A stretch of DNA of 12,177 bases, from the NCBI GenBank assembly GCA_022776785.1, contig JALFHA010000296.1, positions 1 through 12,177 on the forward strand, read 5' to 3'. Positions within the stretch are counted from its first letter, which is position 1, and every line of letters starts with the position of its first letter. A model generated the notes under the pieces. It made no database searches, was not told the DNA's origin, and saw only the letters and a program-made list of their open reading frames with translations. The position numbers and the translations under genes are program-made. Below, in pieces: positions 4,375-11,699 of this stretch. This stretch comes from Clostridiales bacterium (lineage in GTDB: Bacteria; Bacillota; Clostridia; Christensenellales; Aristaeellaceae).

Positions 4375-6969
4375 GTGAAGCGCAAGACAATTCTGGTCGT
4401 CGATGACAACGAGATCAATCGGGAGCTGCTGCGCGATATTCTGATTGACAGCTACAATGTGGCCGAGGCGGTAAACGGGGAGGAGGCGCTTGCGCGTCTG
4501 CGTTCCGAGGGCGATGAGATTTCGCTGATCCTGCTGGACATGATGATGCCCGTGATGAACGGCTACGAGTTCCTCTCCAAGGCCAAGGCGGACCGGGAGC
4601 TCTCGCTGATCCCGGTGATCGTGCTGACGCAGAGCGATACCGAGGATGTGGAGATCGCCGCGTTTTCCAGCGGCACCACGGATTTCGTGCGCAAGCCCTA
4701 CCGCCCGGAGATCATCCGCCACCGCATTGCCAGCCTCATCACGCTGCGCGAGACGGCGGCCATGGCCAACGAATACCGCTTTGACCGGACGACGGGACTG
4801 TACACCAAGGCATATTTCTATCAGCAGGCCAAGGAGCTGCTCGAGCAGCATCCCGAGAAGGAATACGACGTCATCTGCTCCAATATCGAGAACTTCAAGC
4901 TCTACAACGACACCTTCGGCGTGGCCAGCGGCGACGAGCTGCTGGTGGGCATTGCCAGCTTCTCCAAGGAGCGCATCGCCAGGCATGGCATCTGCGGACG
5001 CCTCGGCGCAGACCGCTTCATGTACCTGTGCGAGCGGGACGGCGCGCTTCGGGAGGGCGGCTTTGAGGCGTTTCTGGAGCAGATCAACGCCATGCCTCAG
5101 GCGCGCGGCAGGGTGACGCTCAAGTGGGGCGTCTATCATGTGGAGGATCGCGGCGTTTCCATTGAGCGCATGTGCGACCGCGCCTTTCTGGCGGGGGATA
5201 CGATCAAGGGACAGTACGGCGTGCTCAGCGCGACCTATGACGATACGCTGCGCGAAAAGCTGCTGCGCGAGCAGGCGCTCACGGACGAGATGCAGAAGGC
5301 ACTGCGCGGCGGGCAGTTCTGCGTCTATTACCAGCCCAAGATCAGCTTAAACGACGGCTCGCTGGCCGGCGCGGAGGCGCTGGTGCGCTGGAAGCACCCT
5401 GAGCTGGGCTTCCTCTCGCCGGGCGAATTCATTCCGCTGTTCGAAAAGAACGGCTTTATCTCCGAGCTGGACAGCTTTGTCTGGGAGAGCGTCTGCGCGC
5501 AGCTTCGCAGCTGGCGGGACAAGGGCCTCCCCGCGCCTTCAGTGTCGGTCAACGTATCCCGCGCGTACATGTATCAGACCGACCTGCCCGAGCGGCTGCT
5601 GGCGCTGGTGCAGCGCTTCGGGCTGCGGCCGGAGGAGCTGCATCTGGAGGTCACGGAGAGCGCCTATACCGAAAGCCCCGGGCAGATCATCGCTACGGTG
5701 CGGCGTCTGCGGCAGATGGGCTTTATCGTCGAGCTGGACGACTTCGGCAGCGGGTATTCCTCGCTGAACATGCTCAACACCATGCCGCTGGACATCCTCA
5801 AGCTGGATATGAAGTTCATCCAGACGGAGATGGCGCGCCCGCGCGGGCAGGGCATCCTGCGCTTCATCGTGGGCATGGCCAAGTGGATGAATCTGCGCGT
5901 GGTGGCCGAGGGCGTGGAAACGCGCGAGCAGGTGGAGCGGCTGCGCGAGATGGGCTGCGACGACGCACAGGGCTATTACTTTTCCCGCCCGCTGCCGGTG
6001 GCTGAATTTGAGGCGACTGTGCTGGAGCGCTCCAAGGCCGTGCAGGATGGCGGAGAGGAGCTGCGCATCAGCACGAGAAAGAGCGCGCATGTCCTCATCG
6101 TGGATGAAAACGAGACGCGGCGGGCGCAGTTGGCGAAGATCGTTTCCAAACAATATCCCGTTCTGGAGGCGATGGACGCGAGCAGCGCGATTGTGCTCAT
6201 CTGCGAGCACGAGCAGACGATTGCCGCCATGCTGCTCAGCGTCACCCTGCCGGAGGAGGGCGATGCGCGGCTTTTGCGCATGATCGCCGAGAACAAGGAG
6301 GAGTGGCGCGTACCCATGCTGGCGATGGGCGAGGCGGATGCGCAGGTGGAGGAGCGCGCGCTCGCGCTGGGCGCGGACGACTACGCCGTGGGGCCGCACA
6401 CGGAGCGCGGTTTGCTGCTGCGCCTGGAGCGGCTGATGGAGGCGGAGCACTGCCGCAGGCGGGAGCGCCGTCTCTCCGACGAGGCCAACCGCGACTACCT
6501 GACCGGCCTGCTCAATCGCCGCGGCCTGAACGAGGCGATGGGCGCGATGACCGCGGAGGACGCGCCTGCCGCCGTATACCTGTTTGATCTGGACGGACTC
6601 AAGGCCGTCAACGACAGGGCGGGGCACAAGGCGGGGGATGAGCTCATCCGCCACTTTGCCGAGACGCTCCGGCGCCATACGCGCAGGGAGGACGTGCTGG
6701 CGCGCTATGGCGGAGACGAGTTCGTCGCCGTGCTGCGGCACATGGGCAGCGGCGAGCAGGCGAGGGAAAAGGGCGACGCCATCTGCCGGGCCTTTGCCTG
6801 CATGGCGCAGGAGTGTGACGGGGAGGCGGGCTGCTCGGCGGGCGTGGCCGTCTGCCCGGCGGACGGGGAAATCGGCGAGGCGCTCATCCGGCGTGCAGAC
6901 CGCGCGCTCTATGCCGCCAAGCAGGCCGGAAAGGGCTGCTGCCGCCTGTACTGCCCGGAGCAGGGCTGA
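4375..6969 (+). CDS. Five-domain c-di-GMP signalling protein: REC-GGDEF(degenerate)-EAL-REC(degenerate)-GGDEF
   Basis: The start is GTG 4375, with AAAGGGA upstream; it places MKRKTILVVDDN exactly where a receiver domain begins. The protein has 864 residues and no membrane segment. REC1 (1-125) is complete: D10, D11, phospho-acceptor D55, T85, K107. The first GGDEF domain (about 135-285) is degenerate: GADRF (211-215) replaces GGDEF, and N-I-E (170-172) replaces the metal-binding D-x-D. The EAL domain (about 300-545) keeps EAL (334-336), N393, E425, DDFGSG (455-460), K476, AEGVE (511-515) and Q532, so it should hydrolyse c-di-GMP. REC2 (about 571-690) has D577 and E578 but S622 in place of the phospho-Asp, and lacks the conserved Thr and Lys, so it is a pseudo-receiver. 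The last GGDEF domain (about 703-860) has FDLDG (737-741), ND (746-747), GGDEF (779-783) and an inhibitory RxxD site (770-773), so it should make c-di-GMP. Probably a bifunctional switch; net direction unknown. Its sensor kinase is not in the window. Confidence 0.92.
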   Translation: MKRKTILVVDDNEINRELLRDILIDSYNVAEAVNGEEALARLRSEGDEISLILLDMMMPVMNGYEFLSKAKADRELSLIPVIVLTQSDTEDVEIAAFSSGTTDFVRKPYRPEIIRHRIASLITLRETAAMANEYRFDRTTGLYTKAYFYQQAKELLEQHPEKEYDVICSNIENFKLYNDTFGVASGDELLVGIASFSKERIARHGICGRLGADRFMYLCERDGALREGGFEAFLEQINAMPQARGRVTLKWGVYHVEDRGVSIERMCDRAFLAGDTIKGQYGVLSATYDDTLREKLLREQALTDEMQKALRGGQFCVYYQPKISLNDGSLAGAEALVRWKHPELGFLSPGEFIPLFEKNGFISELDSFVWESVCAQLRSWRDKGLPAPSVSVNVSRAYMYQTDLPERLLALVQRFGLRPEELHLEVTESAYTESPGQIIATVRRLRQMGFIVELDDFGSGYSSLNMLNTMPLDILKLDMKFIQTEMARPRGQGILRFIVGMAKWMNLRVVAEGVETREQVERLREMGCDDAQGYYFSRPLPVAEFEATVLERSKAVQDGGEELRISTRKSAHVLIVDENETRRAQLAKIVSKQYPVLEAMDASSAIVLICEHEQTIAAMLLSVTLPEEGDARLLRMIAENKEEWRVPMLAMGEADAQVEERALALGADDYAVGPHTERGLLLRLERLMEAEHCRRRERRLSDEANRDYLTGLLNRRGLNEAMGAMTAEDAPAAVYLFDLDGLKAVNDRAGHKAGDELIRHFAETLRRHTRREDVLARYGGDEFVAVLRHMGSGEQAREKGDAICRAFACMAQECDGEAGCSAGVAVCPADGEIGEALIRRADRALYAAKQAGKGCCRLYCPEQG

Positions 6970-7014
6970 TGCGGCGCGAATTGCATTCCCGCAGGCCGCA
7001 AAAGCCAAAAAGTC

Positions 7015-7043
7015 TTGATTATTTCACAGCGGCGTGTTAGAAT
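7015..7043 (+). promoter_or_regulatory. Sigma-A-type promoter for efp
   Basis: TTGATT (7015-7020) and TAGAAT (7038-7043) are 17 bp apart, close to the housekeeping consensus, in a locally AT-rich stretch. Transcription should start near 7050, giving a leader of about 95 nt to the efp ATG at 7146. Within the leader GCACGC (7080-7085) can pair with GCGTGC (7097-7102). The c-di-GMP gene upstream ends 45 bp before the -35 without a clear intrinsic terminator; a 6-bp stem at 6970-7000 has no U-tract. Confidence 0.75.
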
Positions 7044-7145
7044 AAAACGAGAGTGCCCATCACACAGTAGGCATCATCCGCACGCGGACGGTGTTGGCGT
7101 GCATGGAGGACCATTGATTTCAAATATTTGACGGAGGGATTCCAC

Positions 7146-7703
7146 ATGATTACAGCAGGCGATTTCCGTAAGGGCGTAACGATTGAATGGGAGGGCGGCG
7201 TCTGGACGATCGTCGATTTCCAGCATGTCAAGCCGGGCAAGGGCGCGGCCTTCGTGCGCACCAAGCTCAAGAACGTGATGACCGGCGCGGTCGTTGAGCG
7301 TTCCTTCAACCCGACCGACAAGCAGCCGCGCGCCACCATCGAGACTAAGGAAATGCAGTACGTCTACACTGACGGCGAGTTCTACTACTTCATGGATCAG
7401 GAAACCTTTGAGCAGATCCCGCTGACGCTGGATCAGGTGGAGGACGCCATCCGCTTCATGAAGGAGGAGACGATGGCCACCGTGCGCTTCTTCAAGGGCA
7501 AGGCCTTCTCCGTCGAGGCGCCGAACTTCGTGGTGCTTGAGGTCACCGAGACCGAGCCCGGCTTCAAGGGCGACACCACCAGCAACACCACCAAGCCCGC
7601 GACGCTGGAGACCGGCTACCAGATCTCCGTGCCGCTGTTCATCAACATCGGCGACAAGATTCGCGTGGATACCCGCGACGGCTCCTACATGTCCCGCGCG
7701 TAA
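7146..7703 (+). CDS. efp: Translation elongation factor P
   Basis: The start is ATG 7146, with GGAGG at 7133-7137. An in-frame ATG at 7128 would run through this ribosome binding site and is rejected. The protein has 185 residues, the standard EF-P size. EF-P binds ribosomes stalled at polyproline stretches and promotes peptide bond formation. The three beta-barrel domains are all present: domain I (1-65) with [10 protein letters not shown] (27-36), whose loop-tip lysine is K32, at the position modified in Bacillus EF-P; domain II (about 66-125); and domain III (about 130-185), carrying the conserved signature [13 protein letters not shown] and [11 protein letters not shown]. No modification enzyme is seen nearby. 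It is the first gene after a good promoter and is followed after 30 nt by a CD1247-like gene, a pairing found in other clostridia. Confidence 0.97.
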   Translation: MITAGDFRKGVTIEWEGGVWTIVDFQHVKPGKGAAFVRTKLKNVMTGAVVERSFNPTDKQPRATIETKEMQYVYTDGEFYYFMDQETFEQIPLTLDQVEDAIRFMKEETMATVRFFKGKAFSVEAPNFVVLEVTETEPGFKGDTTSNTTKPATLETGYQISVPLFINIGDKIRVDTRDGSYMSRA

Positions 7704-7733
7704 TGCGCCTGTGATGGGAAAGGCGGCTTGACC

Positions 7734-8195
7734 ATGAGCAAGATGAGCGAAAAGGTGGCCTACCTTAAGGGGCTGGCCGAGGGCATGGGCGTTTCCGGCG
7801 AGAGCCGGGAGGACAAGCTGATGCTCGCCGTGATCGACGCGCTGGAGGCGTTCGCCCAGCAGGGCGAGGAAACCGCCCAGAAGCTCGACGAGCTGGAGCA
7901 GTATGTCGAGGAGATCGACAGCGATGTCAGCGACCTCGAGGAGGCGCTCTTTTCCGAGGACGACGAGGACGACGAGGATGAGGATGACGAGGACGACGAT
8001 GAGGACGACGACGGCGAGGACGACGACGGCCTGATCGAGTACGAGTGCCCGCACTGCGGCACCGTCATCTTCTTTGATGAGGAAGCCTTCGACATGGAGG
8101 AGGAGCATCTGTGCCCCAACTGCCATCGCCCGGTCTTTGACGAGGACGATGACGGGGACAAGGGCGGGGACGGCGACCATTCTGACGACGAATAA
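7734..8195 (+). CDS. CD1247-like acidic zinc-ribbon protein
   Basis: The start ATG 7734 has AAGGCGG 7 nt upstream; TTG 7728 and ATG 7743 are weaker alternatives. The 153-residue protein has three parts. The N-terminal helical segment (1-70) contains KVAYLKGLAEGMGV (7-20), the hallmark of the CD1247 N-terminal domain of clostridia, followed by a probable coiled coil rich in E, L and D. Residues 75-98 are almost all Asp and Glu. Residues 103-132 form a zinc ribbon with CPHC (105-108) and CPNC (127-130); after this the tail is again acidic. Function is unknown. The gene sits 30 nt after efp and is likely cotranscribed, which hints at a link with translation or RNA polymerase, but this is inference. 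A terminator-like hairpin follows it. Confidence 0.82.
   Translation: MSKMSEKVAYLKGLAEGMGVSGESREDKLMLAVIDALEAFAQQGEETAQKLDELEQYVEEIDSDVSDLEEALFSEDDEDDEDEDDEDDDEDDDGEDDDGLIEYECPHCGTVIFFDEEAFDMEEEHLCPNCHRPVFDEDDDGDKGGDGDHSDDE
7956..8027 (+). repeat. Low-complexity Asp/Glu codon tract
   Basis: This run of GAC, GAG and GAT codons encodes residues 75-98 of the CD1247-like protein, almost all acidic. Such tracts can change length by slippage between strains. The opposite strand reads as a serine-rich open frame, which is an artefact of this repeat. Confidence 0.8.
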
Positions 8196-8220
8196 CCGCT
8201 CAGCCTGATCTTGTATACAG

Positions 8221-8273
8221 GGGACTGATGTGGACGGAGCGCCAAGTGCGCACCTCCGGTCAGTCCCTTTCTT
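8221..8273 (+). terminator. Intercistronic terminator-like hairpin before vanW1
   Basis: GGGACTGA (8221-8228) pairs perfectly with TCAGTCCC (8260-8267), followed by TTTCTT (8268-8273). Inside the loop CGGAG (8235-8239) can pair with CTCCG (8254-8258), extending the structure beyond an internal bulge. It lies 25 nt after the CD1247-like stop codon and 15 nt before the vanW1 ATG. It would partly separate efp-CD1247 transcription from the vanW-surE genes. I saw no convincing promoter between the hairpin and vanW1, so it may act as an attenuator giving partial read-through. Confidence 0.65.
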
Positions 8274-8288
8274 AAAGGACGGAAAAGC

Positions 8289-9746
8289 ATGAAGAAAATC
8301 CTTCCCTTTCTGATGGCCTTGCTGCTGGCGGTTGGCGCGCTGCTGCCCGCTGCGGCGGAGGAGATCGTCTATACTGCGACGGTCACCAAGGCGATGACCA
8401 TACGAGAGAAGAAATCCACCTCTGCAAAAAAGCTGGGAAGCGTGGAGGCGGGAGAATTCATCAGTGTTCTGGAATTCGGCAAGGACTGGACGAAAATCGT
8501 CAAGGACGGCGTGACCGGCTATGTGCTCAGCAAGAATGTCGATGATCTGGCGGCAGCCGAGGGCTACAACGATGAGGCGGCGGCGCAGTACCTGGGCACG
8601 GCCGACAAGGAGCTGACGCTGCGCGCGCAGAAGAGCAAGTCCGCCCAGCGGCTGAGCACGCTTGCGCAGGGGGAGACGGTGTACATCCTCGAGCTGGGCG
8701 AGACGTGGCATCGCGCCGTCAAGCAGGGCGTGGAGGGCTATGTGCTCTCCAGCGCGGTAGCGGGCCTCAAGCCCGCGCACGAGGGCATTGAGCTGCCGGA
8801 GGAGTTCATTCCCGCGCCACCGTTTCAGGAGGTGTACACCGCGACGGCGGTCATCAACCTCTCCATCCGCAAGGAAAAGGACTCGGGCTCCCGCCTGCTG
8901 GGCACGGTCTACCAGAATGAGGAGGTCTCCGTCATGGAGACAGACGGCGAGTGGGCCCATGTACGCAAGGACGGCGCGGAGGGCTATGTGCTCGCTGAGC
9001 ATCTGCGCTACTACAAGCGGCTGGATCCCTACGGCCCGCTGCTGCCGGGCGTGACCTGCTACCCCTATGCGGCGCGCGCGCTGGAAAATGTGGACATCCT
9101 CAGCGCGGAAACCGGCGAAACGCTGCGCACCGTGAGCGAGGGATGCGTGATGGCCGTCTCCGCGTTTGAGGACGACATGTCCGTGACGCTGCCCTACGAC
9201 AGGACGACGGGACGGATTCAGGCGACGGGCAGCCTCGAGATGGAGCCGGTCGCCGCGTGGAACGAGGCGCAAAACGGCGACCTGATCGCTGTGTTCTCCA
9301 CCTATTACGACCCCGCGCAGAACACGCAGGAGCAGATCGGTCGCCTGCACAACATCATGCAGGGCGTGCAGCGCCTCGACGGCGTGATCGTCGGCGTGGG
9401 CGAGAAGTTCTACTTCAACGACTTCTGCGCGCCGTACACCAAGAGCAACGGATACATGGAGGGGCCGATTGTCAACTACGTCTCCAGCCAGAAGCTGGGC
9501 TACGGCGGCGGCATCTGTCAGGTATCCACGACGCTGTACAACGCGATTCTGCAAATCCCCATCGAGGTCATCAAGCAGCAGGTGCATTCCTCCTACGGCA
9601 TCTCCTATGTGCCGCTGGACATGGATGCGGCGGTGGGCAACGGCAACATCGATTTGCGCCTGCGCAATACGCTTCCCTATGACATCCGCTTTGCCCTGCA
9701 GGCCGAGGGCGGCGTGCTGACCGTGCGCGTGTACAGGGCGAGCTGA
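8289..9746 (+). CDS. Exported SH3b-VanW family protein with three SH3 repeats
   Basis: ATG 8289 follows AAGGACGG. The protein has 485 residues. Residues 1-24 are a signal peptide with an AAA cleavage region, so it acts outside the membrane. Three bacterial SH3 domains follow at about 26-82, 99-156 and 181-238, each ending in W-x(9)-GYVL or close to it (W67/GYVL 77-80; W140/150-153; W222/232-235); such domains usually bind cell-wall peptides. A linker domain (240-330) leads to the VanW domain (about 335-482) with YGGGICQVSTTLYN (405-418), H433 and D446. VanW was named for a gene in some vancomycin-resistance clusters, but its biochemical role is unknown, and no other van gene is present here. 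The stop codon overlaps the next start by one base, so the two are translationally coupled. Not an antibiotic resistance gene on this evidence. Confidence 0.88.
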   Translation: MKKILPFLMALLLAVGALLPAAAEEIVYTATVTKAMTIREKKSTSAKKLGSVEAGEFISVLEFGKDWTKIVKDGVTGYVLSKNVDDLAAAEGYNDEAAAQYLGTADKELTLRAQKSKSAQRLSTLAQGETVYILELGETWHRAVKQGVEGYVLSSAVAGLKPAHEGIELPEEFIPAPPFQEVYTATAVINLSIRKEKDSGSRLLGTVYQNEEVSVMETDGEWAHVRKDGAEGYVLAEHLRYYKRLDPYGPLLPGVTCYPYAARALENVDILSAETGETLRTVSEGCVMAVSAFEDDMSVTLPYDRTTGRIQATGSLEMEPVAAWNEAQNGDLIAVFSTYYDPAQNTQEQIGRLHNIMQGVQRLDGVIVGVGEKFYFNDFCAPYTKSNGYMEGPIVNYVSSQKLGYGGGICQVSTTLYNAILQIPIEVIKQQVHSSYGISYVPLDMDAAVGNGNIDLRLRNTLPYDIRFALQAEGGVLTVRVYRAS

Positions 9747-10774
9747 TGCGCTGGATGAACAAAATGGCGCGTGCGCTTTCCTGCGCGCTGGCAGCGGCCT
9801 GCCTGCTGTTGGCCGCGCCGCCCGCCCGCGCGGAGGCGACGGAGTCGGAGGCACAGGAGGCCGCGCAGTATTATGGTGAAATCGGCAAAAGGATGACCGT
9901 CCGCCGCTCCGCCGACGAAAAGGCGGAATCGTTGGGAATGATCGAGGCCGGAACCATCGTGGACGTCTACGTTAAGGGGCGGACATGGACGCGCATCGAC
10001 TTTAACGGCCGTCAGGGCTATGTGCTGACGAAGTACGTCGAGCGCGTGCAGCGGAAAAATCCCTTCGACGGGCCGATGCCCGGCGTGAGTACGCATGTCG
10101 CCGTGGGCTATGTGCTCAGGGACACGAGCTTCCTGCCGGAGGGCTACCGCTATCCCATCGAGGTGAGCGAGGGCTCGTGGCTGTCCGTCGAGGAGATTCG
10201 CGATGGGCGCGTCTACTTCCCCTACAAGCGGCTGGAGGAAAACGTGAGCATGAGCGCTGACAAGCTCAAGCTGTTCGATTTCGTGCCGTGGGATGAGGCG
10301 CAGCCGGGCGACCTGCTCTATGCGTTCACCACCTTCTACTCCACGAGCCTTGCCAAGGAGGGCAATGCCGGGCGGCTCAAGAACATCGCGCTGGCGAGCG
10401 AGCGGCTGACGGGCATCCGCGTGAAGGCGGGGGAGTGCTTCTCCTTCAATGCGATCTGCGGCCCCTACACGCAGGAGAACGGCTACTACAGCGCGCCCAT
10501 CCTCTCCGGCGAGAGCAGCATGGGCTACGGCGGCGGCGTGTGCCAGATTTGCAGCACGCTCTACAACATCGTGCTGCGCGTGCCGACGGTCATCGAGGAC
10601 ATGAACTGGCACTCGCAGGCGGGTACGAGCTACCTGCCCGCCGGCTTTGATGCGACAGTGAGCAACACGAAGGACATGGTTTTCCGCAATGTGCTGCCTT
10701 ACGACGTGCGTATTGAATTCGAGAGCCTTGACGGCGTGATGACGGCGTTTCTGTTCCGGGACTATGAGGAGTAA
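9746..10774 (+). CDS. Second exported SH3b-VanW family protein, one SH3 domain
   Basis: ATG 9746 overlaps the TGA of the preceding gene (TGATG); in-frame ATG 9755 is an alternative. The ribosome binding site is weak, consistent with coupled translation. The protein has 342 residues. Residues 1-29 form a signal peptide ending in ARA. One SH3 domain (about 42-98) carries W81 and GYVL (91-94). A linker with PMPGV (110-114), which matches LLPGV (251-255) of the first protein, leads to the VanW domain (about 190-338) with YGGGVCQICSTLYN (261-274), H289 and D302. It is a tandem paralog of the upstream gene with two SH3 repeats fewer. The surE gene follows after 3 nt. Likely at the cell surface or wall; enzymatic role unknown. 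Confidence 0.87.
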   Translation: MRWMNKMARALSCALAAACLLLAAPPARAEATESEAQEAAQYYGEIGKRMTVRRSADEKAESLGMIEAGTIVDVYVKGRTWTRIDFNGRQGYVLTKYVERVQRKNPFDGPMPGVSTHVAVGYVLRDTSFLPEGYRYPIEVSEGSWLSVEEIRDGRVYFPYKRLEENVSMSADKLKLFDFVPWDEAQPGDLLYAFTTFYSTSLAKEGNAGRLKNIALASERLTGIRVKAGECFSFNAICGPYTQENGYYSAPILSGESSMGYGGGVCQICSTLYNIVLRVPTVIEDMNWHSQAGTSYLPAGFDATVSNTKDMVFRNVLPYDVRIEFESLDGVMTAFLFRDYEE

Positions 10775-10777
10775 ACC

Positions 10778-11512
10778 ATGAAGATACTGATTTCCAATGA
10801 TGACGGCATTTTCGCGCCGGGCATCGCAGCGCTGGTTCGGGCGTTCGCAGCAGAGGGTCATGAGGTCTATGTCTCCGCGCCGGACGCGCAGCGCTCCGCC
10901 GCGAGCCACAGCATGACGCTGACCGTGCCGCTGCGCGCGCAGGAGGTCGCCCTGCCGGGAGCCGCGCGCGCGTGGGCCGTCAGCGGCACGCCGGTGGACT
11001 GCGTGAAGCTGGCGCTGAACTGCCTGTGCCCGCAGGTTCAGGCGGTCATCTCCGGCGTGAACCACGGCTATAACGCGGGCACGGACGTGCTGTACTCCGG
11101 CACGGTCGCCGCGGCGATGGAGGGTGCGCTCTACGGCCTGCCCGCCATGGCGGTGTCGCTCAAGCACAGCCGCGAGGACACCTATGCGCTTGCGGCTGTG
11201 CTCGCGGCGTCACTGTTCCCGAGGCTGATGGACAATCCGCTGCCACCGCGCACACTGCTCAACGTCAACTATCCGGGCACGGACAGGGCGCTGGGGGTGA
11301 AGGCGGTGCCGGTCAAGGCCATCCGCTACGACGAGCGCTACACGCTTACCGACGAGGGCTATGTGCTGCGCGGCAGCATCAGCACCGACATGCCCGAGGG
11401 CGACGACGACTACACCTGGCTTGAGCGCGGCTTCGCGACGGTGACGGCGCTTGGCTACGATTTGACCGACCACGGCGCGACGGACGCATGGAAGGCCGTC
11501 CTTGACCGCTAA
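10778..11512 (+). CDS. surE: SurE family 5'/3'-nucleotidase
   Basis: ATG 10778 starts 3 nt after the vanW2 stop, and its GAGGAG ribosome binding site lies across the end of vanW2. The 244-residue length is typical. SurE is a cytoplasmic metal-dependent phosphatase that removes phosphate from nucleoside 5'- or 3'-monophosphates. Metal ligands are visible: NDDGIFAPGI (7-16) with D8 and D9, RSAASHS (39-45) with S40, and SGVNHGYNAGTDVLYSGTV (92-110) with N95. SGTPVDCVK (69-77) is also conserved. It is the last gene before a strong intrinsic terminator, so it probably ends the vanW-surE unit. Why a nucleotidase is coupled to VanW proteins is not clear. Confidence 0.94.
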   Translation: MKILISNDDGIFAPGIAALVRAFAAEGHEVYVSAPDAQRSAASHSMTLTVPLRAQEVALPGAARAWAVSGTPVDCVKLALNCLCPQVQAVISGVNHGYNAGTDVLYSGTVAAAMEGALYGLPAMAVSLKHSREDTYALAAVLAASLFPRLMDNPLPPRTLLNVNYPGTDRALGVKAVPVKAIRYDERYTLTDEGYVLRGSISTDMPEGDDDYTWLERGFATVTALGYDLTDHGATDAWKAVLDR

Positions 11513-11526
11513 TAACGCCAAAATGT

Positions 11527-11559
11527 TGCAGGAAGAGCAATTCTTCTTGCATTTTTTTT
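11527..11559 (+). terminator. Intrinsic terminator after surE
   Basis: TGCAGGAAGA (11527-11536) pairs with TCTTCTTGCA (11542-11551) over 10 positions with one G-U pair. The loop is 5 nt, and eight T follow (11552-11559). It begins 15 nt after the surE stop codon. This is a textbook intrinsic terminator and marks the 3' end of the surE transcript. Confidence 0.92.
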
Positions 11560-11575
11560 GCCCTTCTGTTAAAAT
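11547..11575 (+). promoter_or_regulatory. Promoter for rpiR-type gene, overlapping the surE terminator
   Basis: TTGCAT (11547-11552) and TAAAAT (11570-11575) are separated by exactly 17 bp. The -35 hexamer lies in the right arm of the surE terminator stem, and the spacer holds its T-tract. Transcription should start near 11582, giving a leader of about 118 nt. In this leader CGACGC (11602-11607) can pair with GCGTCG (11637-11642) around an inner GCGC/GCGC hairpin (11611-11621). Confidence 0.7.
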
Positions 11576-11699
11576 AGGTGCAGCAAAATGCGGAGCGCCG
11601 CCGACGCTTCGCGCTTCGCGCAGTGTGCGGTGCTGTGCGTCGACGAACCGGCGAACACAACCCGGCAAAATGACAGAGCCATGGGAGGCGAATTTTTCC

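Noticed and set aside
6970..7000. Terminator after the c-di-GMP gene
   Set aside because: TGCGGC/GCCGCA makes only a 6-bp stem with a 19-nt loop and is followed by A-rich sequence, not a T-tract.
5539..7008. Minus-strand open frame (489 codons) opposite the EAL-GGDEF gene
   Set aside because: Shadow of a coding region; composition is Arg/His/Ala-rich and lacks a start context.
7103..7117. Four-codon upstream open frame (ATG GAG GAC CAT TGA) in the efp leader
   Set aside because: No ribosome binding site precedes it, and efp has its own GGAGG; probably chance.
7074..9854. Long minus-strand open frame (926 codons) opposite efp, CD1247-like and vanW1
   Set aside because: It is the complement of well-supported genes in GC-rich DNA where stop codons are rare in this frame; its translation is rich in His, Arg, Ala and Leu with no family features.
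8289..10774. Vancomycin resistance locus
   Set aside because: Only VanW-domain proteins with SH3 domains are present; no ligase, dehydrogenase, dipeptidase or two-component pair of a van cluster is visible, and VanW proteins are common in susceptible Clostridia.
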